Below are positions 57,287 through 64,000 of a stretch of DNA of 64,000 nt, piece by piece; position 1 is the first letter of the stretch, and each line of letters begins with the position of its first letter. Source of the DNA: Stomorhina lunata. Taxonomy: Eukaryota; Arthropoda; Insecta; Diptera; Rhiniidae. The notes beneath the pieces are model-generated. The model was not told the origin of the DNA. It saw only the letters and a list, made by a program, of their open reading frames with translations, and made no database searches. The stretch lies in assembly GCA_933228675.1 (NCBI GenBank), contig OW121742.1, positions 20,341,112 through 20,405,111 on the forward strand. Reading direction: 5' to 3'. A program made the translations under genes and the position numbers.

Positions 57287-58980
57287 TAAAAATTTCTTAT
57301 TTTTATAGGAAATTTTTCAAAAATTTCTTCTTTTTATAGGAAATTTTCCAAAAATTTCTTCTTTTTATAGGAAATTTTCCAAAAATTTCTTATTTTTATA
57401 GGAAATTTTTCAAAAATTTCTTATTTTTATAGGAAATTTTTCAAAAATTTCTTATTTTTATAGGAAATTTTTCAAAAATTTCTTATTTTTATAGGAAACT
57501 TTTCAAAAATTTCTTATTTTTATAGGAAATTTTTCAAAAATTTCTTATTTTTATAGGAAATTTTTTAAAAACTTCTTATATTTATAGGAAATTTTTCAAA
57601 AATTTCTTATTTTTATAGGAAATTTTTCAAAAATATCTTATTTTTATAGGAAATTTTTCAAAAATTTCTTATTTTTATAGGAAATTTTTCAAAAATTTCT
57701 TATTCTTATAGGAAATTTTTCAAAAATTTCTTATTCTTATAGGAAATTTTTCAAAAATTTCTTATTTTTATAGGAAATTTTTCAAAAATTTCTTATTTTT
57801 ATAGGAAATTTTTCAAAAATTTCTTATTTTTATAGGAACATTTTCAAAAATTTCTTATTTTTATAGGAAATTTTTCAAAAATTTCTTATTTTTATAGGAA
57901 ATTTTTCAAAAATTTCTTATTCTTATAGGAAATTTTTCAAAAATTTCTTATTCTTATAGAAAATTTTTCAAAAATTTCTTATTTTTATAGGAAATTTTTC
58001 AAAAATTTCTTATTTTTATAGGAAATTTTTCAAAAATTTCTTATTTTTATAGGAAATTTTTCAAAAATTTCTTAATTTTATAGGAAATTTTTTAAAAATT
58101 TCCTATTTTTATAGAAAATTTTTCAAAAATTTCTTATTTTTATAGGAAATTTTTCAAAAATTTCTTATTTTTATAGGAAATTTTTCAAAAATTTCTTATT
58201 TTTATAGGAAATTTTTCAAAAATTTCTTATATTTATTAGAAATTTTTCAAAAATTTCTTATTTTTATAGGAAATTTTTCAAAAATTTCTTATTTTTATAG
58301 GAAATTTTTCAAAAATTTCTTATTTTTATAGGAAATTTTTCAAAAATTTCTTATAGGAAATTTTTCGAAAAATTCTTATTTTGAAATTTTTACAAAAATT
58401 TCTTATTTTTATAGGAAGTTTTTCAAAAATTTCTTATTTTTATAGGAAATTTTTTAAAAATTTCTTATTTTTATATGAAGTTTTTCAAAAATTTATTAGT
58501 TTTAAGAAAATTTTTCTAAAATTTTTGAAAATTTTCTTAATTTTATAGCAAATTTTTCAAAAATTTCTTATTCTTATAATGAATTTTTCAAAAATTTTTT
58601 ATTTATTTTTAGAAAAACTTTCAAAATTTTCTTATTTTTATAGGAAATTTTTCAAAAGTTTCTTATTTTCATAGGAAATTTTTTAAAATTTTTTTATTTT
58701 TAAAGTAAACTTTTCAAAAATTTCATATTTTTATAGGAATTTTTTTTTTAATTTCTTATTTTTAATGGAAATTGCTTAAAAATTTCTTATTTTTTACGAA
58801 ATTTTTCAAAAATTTCTCATTTTTATAGGAAATTTTTAAAAAATTTCTTAATTTTCTTTATCTCTTAATTTTTCAAAATTTCTTATTTTTATGGGAATTT
58901 TTTTTTAAAAATTTTTATTTTTATAGGAAATTTTGTAAAAATTTATTTTCATAGGAAAATTTTAAAAATTTCTTTTCTTT
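57287..58980 (-). repeat. Family A array, minus orientation, about 55 units
   Basis: Homogeneous from 57300 to 58350 (GGAAATTTTTCAAAAATTTC plus TTATTTTTATA, with TTATTCTTATA variants in pairs at 57700-57740 and 57920-57960), diverging strongly after 58370. Confidence 0.96.
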
Positions 58981-59837
58981 TTGTTGTATTATAATATTAT
59001 TATCCACGTGCTAATTGCATGTTCGCCAACTTAAGGTCATTAATTAAAACGACACTTTACTTTTTCAGCTGCACTTTTTGAGTGTCTTAGAATTGACATT
59101 GAGTGTATTTTTATTTTGTCGTTTTAATTAATTCTTTGCAAAATCCATTCGTTTCTTACCCAACTTTGAAACATAAATTGTAATCAGCTGTCAAACCTGT
59201 CCTAATACTTATTGCCACATACTTTTTCAAATTTGTAGCCATTTTAATCTGATTTTAATTCAACTAATATTTAACTATTTCTCTTTTAATTTCAAAAAAT
59301 TATAAAAGAAAAAACAAAACTGCAATTAAACTAGATTTGTTAAAACACAGTGGGGTAAGATGGTAATAAAAGGAAACAAATTTTGCTTTTCTGAAATTGA
59401 TATGTAATATTCCAAAAAGTGGCATAAGCCAATAGCAAAATTAGCATTTTTTAAATCTTCCACTTAATGTATGTAATTATTTATATCAACTTATCCCACT
59501 GTGCAATAGTTTGCTCAAAGGTATTTGTATTTTTGCCTATAAATTAGCAGAAAATATTAAACAAATTAATAGATAAAATACAAATACAAAATTGTCAATA
59601 GGTTTTTGGTTTAATGGTCATAAATTTGATTCATATGCATTTAAATGGAATAAATTTTAATTGTATTAAATTATTTAATTTAAAAGTTTTTTTTGTTGTT
59701 ATAGACTTTAAGCTATAAATATAAATAATTAGTTTATTTTTATTAAATGATTTAATTAATTAAGAGACAATTTTAAAATATAGATTTTAACTTGTTTATG
59801 CCACTCAGGCATTTAACAAAAAAATATTAACATGCTC
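58981..59837. other. Non-array spacer with a small inverted-repeat element
   Basis: AT-rich DNA. The 158-bp element at 59346-59503 is listed separately. No gene recognised. Confidence 0.7.
59346..59503. mobile_element. MITE-like 158-bp element with terminal inverted repeats
   Basis: The left end CACAGTGGGGTAAGATGG (59346-59363) mirrors the right end, whose reverse complement is CACAGTGGGATAAGTTGA. That is about 15 matches in 18. The same terminus (GCACAGTGGGATAA) occurs at 41429-41442. A target duplication is not clear. Size and termini fit a miniature inverted-repeat element; the superfamily is undetermined. Confidence 0.55.
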
Positions 59838-60099
59838 AAAATTTCTAATTTTTATAAAAAAAAAAAATATATTTTTTTAAATTTTTCAAAAAGTTCTTAT
59901 TTTTATAAGAATTTTTTCTAAAAATTTTTTTTTTATTTTTTAGGAATTTTTTCAAAAATTTCTTATTTTTACAAAAAATTGTACAAAAATTTTCAAGCAA
60001 TTTTTTAAAAACTTCCTAATATTATATAAAATTTTTCAAAAATTTCTTAATTTTCTAAAAAATTTTTAAAACATTTCTTAACTTTACAAGAAATTTTTC
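59838..60099 (-). repeat. Diverged family A block, minus orientation
   Basis: About eight degenerate minus units ending in GAAATTTTTCAAAAAATTT at 60091-60109, where the orientation reverses. Confidence 0.85.
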
Positions 60100-61490
60100 A
60101 AAAAATTTTTGAAAAAATCCTAAACAAATAAGAAGTTTTTGAAAAATTTCCTACAAAAATAAGAAATTTTTGAAAAATTTCCTATAAAAAAAATGAAATT
60201 TTTGAAAAATTTCCTATAAAAATAAGAAGTTTTTGAAAAATTCCTATAAAAATAAGAAATTTTTGAAAAATTTCCTATAAAAAAAATAAATTTTTGAAAA
60301 ATTCCTATAAAAATAAGAAATTTTTGAAAAAGTTTCTATAAAAATAAGAAATTTTTGAAAAATTTCCTATAAAAATAAGAAATTTTTGAAAAATTTCCTA
60401 TAAAAAAAAGAAATTTTTGAAAAATTTCCTATAAAAATAAGAAATTTTTGAAAAATTTTATATAAAAACAAGAAATTTTTGAAAAAATTTTCTATAAAAA
60501 TTAGAAATTTTTTAAAAAATTTCTAAAAAAATTTCTATAAAAATAAGAAAGTTTTGATAAATTTCCTATTAAAATTAGAAATTTTTTAAAAATTTTCTAT
60601 AAAAATAAGAAATTTTTGAAAAATTTCCTATAAAAATAAAAAATTTTTGAAAATTTTCCTATAAAAATAAGAAATTTTTGAAGAATTTCCTATGAAAATA
60701 AGAAATTTTTGAAAAATTTCCTATAAAAATAAGAAATTTTTTAGAAATTTCCTATAAAAATACGAAATTTAAAAAAAAAAACTATAAAAGTAAGAAATGT
60801 TTGATAAATTTCCTATAAAAATTAGAAATTTTTTAAAAATTTTCTATAAAAATAAGAAATTTTTAAAAAATTTCCTATAAAAATAAAAAAATTTTTCAAA
60901 ATTTTCCTATAAAAATAAGAAATTTTTGAAGAATTTCCTATGAAAATAAGAAATTTTTGAAGAATTTCCTATGAAAATAAGAAATTTTTGAAAAATTTCC
61001 TATAAAAATAAGAAATTTTTGAAAAATTTCCTATAAAAATAAGAAATTTTTAAAAAATTTCCTATAAAAATAGGAACTTTTTGAAAAATTTCTTATAAAA
61101 ATAAGAAATTGTTGAAAATTGCCTTTAAAAAAAGACTTTAAAAAAAAATTCTTTAAAAATACGAAATTTTTTAAATATAAAAAATTAAAAAAAAAATTTC
61201 ATATATAATCATAAATTAAAAAAAATCCTTTAAAGTCATACATTTTTGAAAAATTTCCTATTTAGGAAAGAAATTTTTTAAAAATTTTCTATTAAACTAA
61301 AACATTTTTTGAAAAATTTCCTATAAAAATAAAATTTTTTAAAAAATTTCATCTTAAAATATGAATTTTTAATAAATTTCCCATAGCAAAATATTAAGAT
61401 TTTGATAAATTTGCTTAAAAATTGTTTTAAAAATTTCTTATAGAAAACCAAGAAATTTTTAAAAAATTTTTATATAAAAATATTGAAAAC
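60100..61490 (+). repeat. Family A array, plus orientation, head-to-head with the preceding block
   Basis: About 44 units of the ATAAG variant, starting from the symmetrical joint TTTTTCAAAAAATTTTTGAA (about 60096-60115). A segment with GAAGAATTTCCTATGAAAAT and TTTGATAAATTTCCTAT markers repeats, about 240 bp apart (60550-60700 and 60790-60950). Confidence 0.94.
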
Positions 61491-62199
61491 GATAGCAAAT
61501 ATTTAATTGAATCTTGTTTATTCCAATTTAATTATCAACAAAATATTTTCTAAAGCAAAATGTGTCTTATATAAGAAGTAAAATTCTGATAGTAGTTCAA
61601 TCTAGTTGAAACAATTTAAAGGAAAGCGTTCGAATAAACGTCCGTCCTTCTATATATTTTTGTATTTTCTATTTTAGTTTTTCTATTTAGTTTTTTCTAG
61701 TTTTTTTTTTTTGCAAAATGTTATTTATTTATTGATAGACAATTTGTAAATTTTTATACATATTTTTTTTTCTAATATTTCTACATTTGATGTTTTCCTC
61801 AATTTGTAAATTTACAAAGTATTTCGAATACTTTTGGTTGGATATTGGTTTCTTGTATTTGCATGAATTCAAAGAAGTTGGAGCATGAGATCGACCGTCA
61901 GTCTCCTGATGCTGCATCATTACGTTTAGACGAAAATGATGACGATGATGATGTTGAAATTGTTTATTTTGTACATTTTTTTCATATCGATTTTTATTTA
62001 TTTTACATGGATTTTGTATGTTTCTGGGGATTTTATGAAAATATAATAAATTGAATTTTATAAACCGCAAGTAATTGTTAAACGATAAAGAAAAGAATTT
62101 AAAATTTTTTCCAATTCTTGGTTGTAGTTTGAACATGAAAAACTGGTGGCTAAGGAGATTTGAGTTTCAAGATAAAAATGTTAAAAGAATATATATATA
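61491..62199. other. Non-array spacer with GAT microsatellite
   Basis: It holds GATGACGATGATGATG (about 61938) and an (AT) run at 62189-62205. A 135-codon minus-strand frame (62136-61729) is present but shows no domain, is Asn/Lys/His-rich and partly comes from the GAT repeat; I do not call it a gene. Confidence 0.65.
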
Positions 62200-63855
62200 T
62201 ATATAAAAATAAGACATTTTTAAAAAATTTCCCATAAAAATAAGACATTTTTTAAAAATTTCCTATACAAATAAAAAATTTTAGAAAAATTTTTTATAAA
62301 AATAAGACATTTTTGAAAAATTTCCTATAAAAATAAGAAAATTTTGAAAAATTTTTTATAAAAATAAGAAATTTTGAAAAATTTGATATAAAAATAAGAA
62401 ATTTTTAAAAAATTTCCTATAAAAATAAGAAATTTTTTAAAAATTTCCTATACAAATAAAAAATTTTAGAAAAATTTTTTATAAAAATAAGACATTTTTG
62501 AAAAATTTCCTATAACAAAAAAGGGGTTTATTAAAATTTTCTATAAAAATAGGAAATTTTGAAAAATTTCTAAAAAAATAAAATTCTGAAAAATTTCCTA
62601 TTAAATTAAGATATGTTTGAAAAATTTTTTACAAAAATAAGAAACTTTTGAAAAATTTCCCATAAAAATTTCCTATAAAAACTTCTCTTTTTATAGGAAA
62701 TTTATAAAATTTATAAAAAATATCTGTAAAAATAGGAAATTTTGGAAAATTTCTTAAAAAATTAAATTCTGAAAAATTTCCTATAAAATTAAGAAATTTT
62801 TAAAAAATTTCCTATAAAAATACGAAATTTTGAGAAATTTTTTATAAAAATAAAACAATTTTGAAAAATTTCCTTTGAAAATAAGAAATTTTTAAAAAAT
62901 TTCTTATAAAAAAAAAGAAATTTAAAAAAAAAATTCCTATAAAAATAAAAAATTTTTGAAAATTTTTTTATACAAATAAGAAATTTTGAAAAATTTGATA
63001 TAAAAATAAGAAATTTTTGAAAAATTTCCTATAAAAATAAGAAATTTTTTAAAAATTTCCTATAAAAATAAGAAATTTTTTAAAAATTTCCTATAAAAAT
63101 AAGACATTTTTAAAAAATTTCCTATAACAAAAAAGAGGTTTATTAAAATTTTCTATAAAAATAGGAAATTTTGAAAAATTTCTAAAAAAATGAAATTCTG
63201 AAAAATTTCCTATTAAATTAAGATATGTTTGAAAAATTTTTTACAAAAATAAGAAACTTTTGAAAAATTTCCCATAAAAATAAGACATTTTTAAAAAATT
63301 TCCTATAAAAACTTCTCTTTTTATAGGAAATTTATAAAATTTATAAAAAATATCTGTAAAAATAGGAAATTTTGGAAAATTTCTTAAAAAATTAAATTCT
63401 GAAAAATTTCCTATAAAATTAAGAAATTTTTAAAAAATTTCCTATAAAAATACGAAATTTTGAGAAATTTTTTATAAAAATAAAACATTTTTGAAAAATT
63501 TCCTTTGAAAATAAGAAATTTTTAAAAAATTTCTTTTAAAAAAAAGAAATTTAAAAAAAAATTCCTATAAAAATAAAAAAATTTTGAAAATTTTTTTATA
63601 CAAATAAGAAATTTTGAAAAATTTGATATAAAAATAAGAAATTTTTAAAAAATTTCCTATAAAAATAAGAAATTTTTAAAAAATTTCCTATAAAAATAAG
63701 AAATTTTTGAAAATTTTCCATCAAAATAAGAAATTTGTAAAAATTTCTTTAAAAAAAATATTCGAAAAAATTTCTTAGAAAAATAAGAAACTTTTAAAAA
63801 ATTTCTTTTAGAAATAAGAAAGTTTTGAATTTTTTTTTTATAAAAATAACAAATT
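62200..63855 (+). repeat. Family A array, plus orientation, arranged as a 612-630-bp higher-order repeat
   Basis: The ATTTGATATAAAAATAAG marker occurs at 62381, 62993 and 63621. A series including TAACAAAAAAG(G/A)GGTTTA, AGATATGTTTGAAAA, AAACTTCTCTTTTTATAGG and TATCTGTAAAAATAGG is present in both intervals with an 18-bp length difference. Two nearly complete tandem copies are therefore visible. Confidence 0.95.
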
Positions 63856-64000
63856 TTTGAAAAATTTCTTATTTTTGTAGGAAATTTTTCAAAAATTTCT
63901 TAATTTTATAGGAAATTTTTCAAAAATTTCGTATTTTGATTGGAAATTTTTAAAATTGTCTTATTTTTATAGAAAATTTTTCAAAAATTTCATATTTTTA
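63856..64000 (-). repeat. Family A block, minus orientation, running off the window
   Basis: After TTTTTGAAAAATTTC (about 63850-63868) the units continue as TTATTTTTGTAGG and TTTTTCAAAAATTTC, the minus type. It is another head-to-head reversal, and the array continues past the end of the window. Confidence 0.9.

Noticed and set aside
61729..62136. 135-codon minus-strand open frame
   Set aside because: Low-complexity Asn/Lys/His content, partly derived from a GAT/CAT microsatellite, no recognisable domain and no splice or promoter context. A chance frame is more likely.

Overview
This window is eukaryotic nuclear DNA, most likely from a higher fly (Diptera). The sequence is extremely AT-rich. 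It carries a jockey-group-like non-LTR retrotransposon, short inverted-repeat DNA elements, many TATG/CATA, CAG/GTT and CATCAT microsatellites, and intron-like signals. There is no operon structure and no confident host protein-coding gene. Species, chromosome, and intronic versus intergenic status cannot be settled from the sequence alone.

Roughly 60% of the window (about 40 kb by my coordinates) is minisatellite arrays built on 31- or 33-bp units. Four families can be told apart. Family A (31 bp) pairs the dyad GAAATTTTTGAAAAATTTC with CCTATAAAAATAGG or -ATAAG. Family B (33 bp) is built on AAATTTTCTATAGAAAATTT plus a TTCGTTAA linker. Family C (31 bp) is built on TTTTTCTATAGAAAAA plus a CGAGACGAAAG linker. 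Family D (31 bp) is built on TATAGAAAAATTTTCCATAT. All four share an interior CTATAGAAA-like or TTTCCTATA-like core and a period near three helical turns. Arrays of about 1-4 kb alternate with 0.2-1.8 kb of non-array DNA.

Layout: A(+) 1-1615; spacer with two candidate microexons; A(-) 2530-5185, which encloses an internal reverse-transcriptase fragment; spacer; A(-) 6536-9610, which carries a 5'-truncated retrotransposon with its 3' tail and a 12-bp putative target duplication; a 1.7-kb TA-flanked inverted-repeat element at 9640-11375; A(-) to 13330; spacer with a tRNA-like B-box hairpin; D arrays 14695-16795; B 18366-20702; A(+) 21781-23490 and A(+) 24843-26870, each ending in a short A(-) flip; B' 29405-31430; C(+) 32455-34567 facing C(-) 36346-39662, then a flip back to C(+) up to 40035; A(-) 41472-43530; A(+) 44715-47520; A(-) 48266-51920; A(+) 53200-56240; A(-) 57287-58980; A(-)/A(+) head-to-head 59838-61490; A(+)/A(-) 62200-64000.

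The only recognisable protein-coding sequence is the two retrotransposon fragments on the minus strand. Long open frames inside the arrays, up to 353 codons, are by-products of stop-free repeat units. The most unusual feature is the collection of dyad-symmetric 31/33-bp families. They share one architecture but differ in linker sequence, orientation and higher-order structure, and they are interleaved with a diverged four-copy interspersed repeat that sits around the C arrays.
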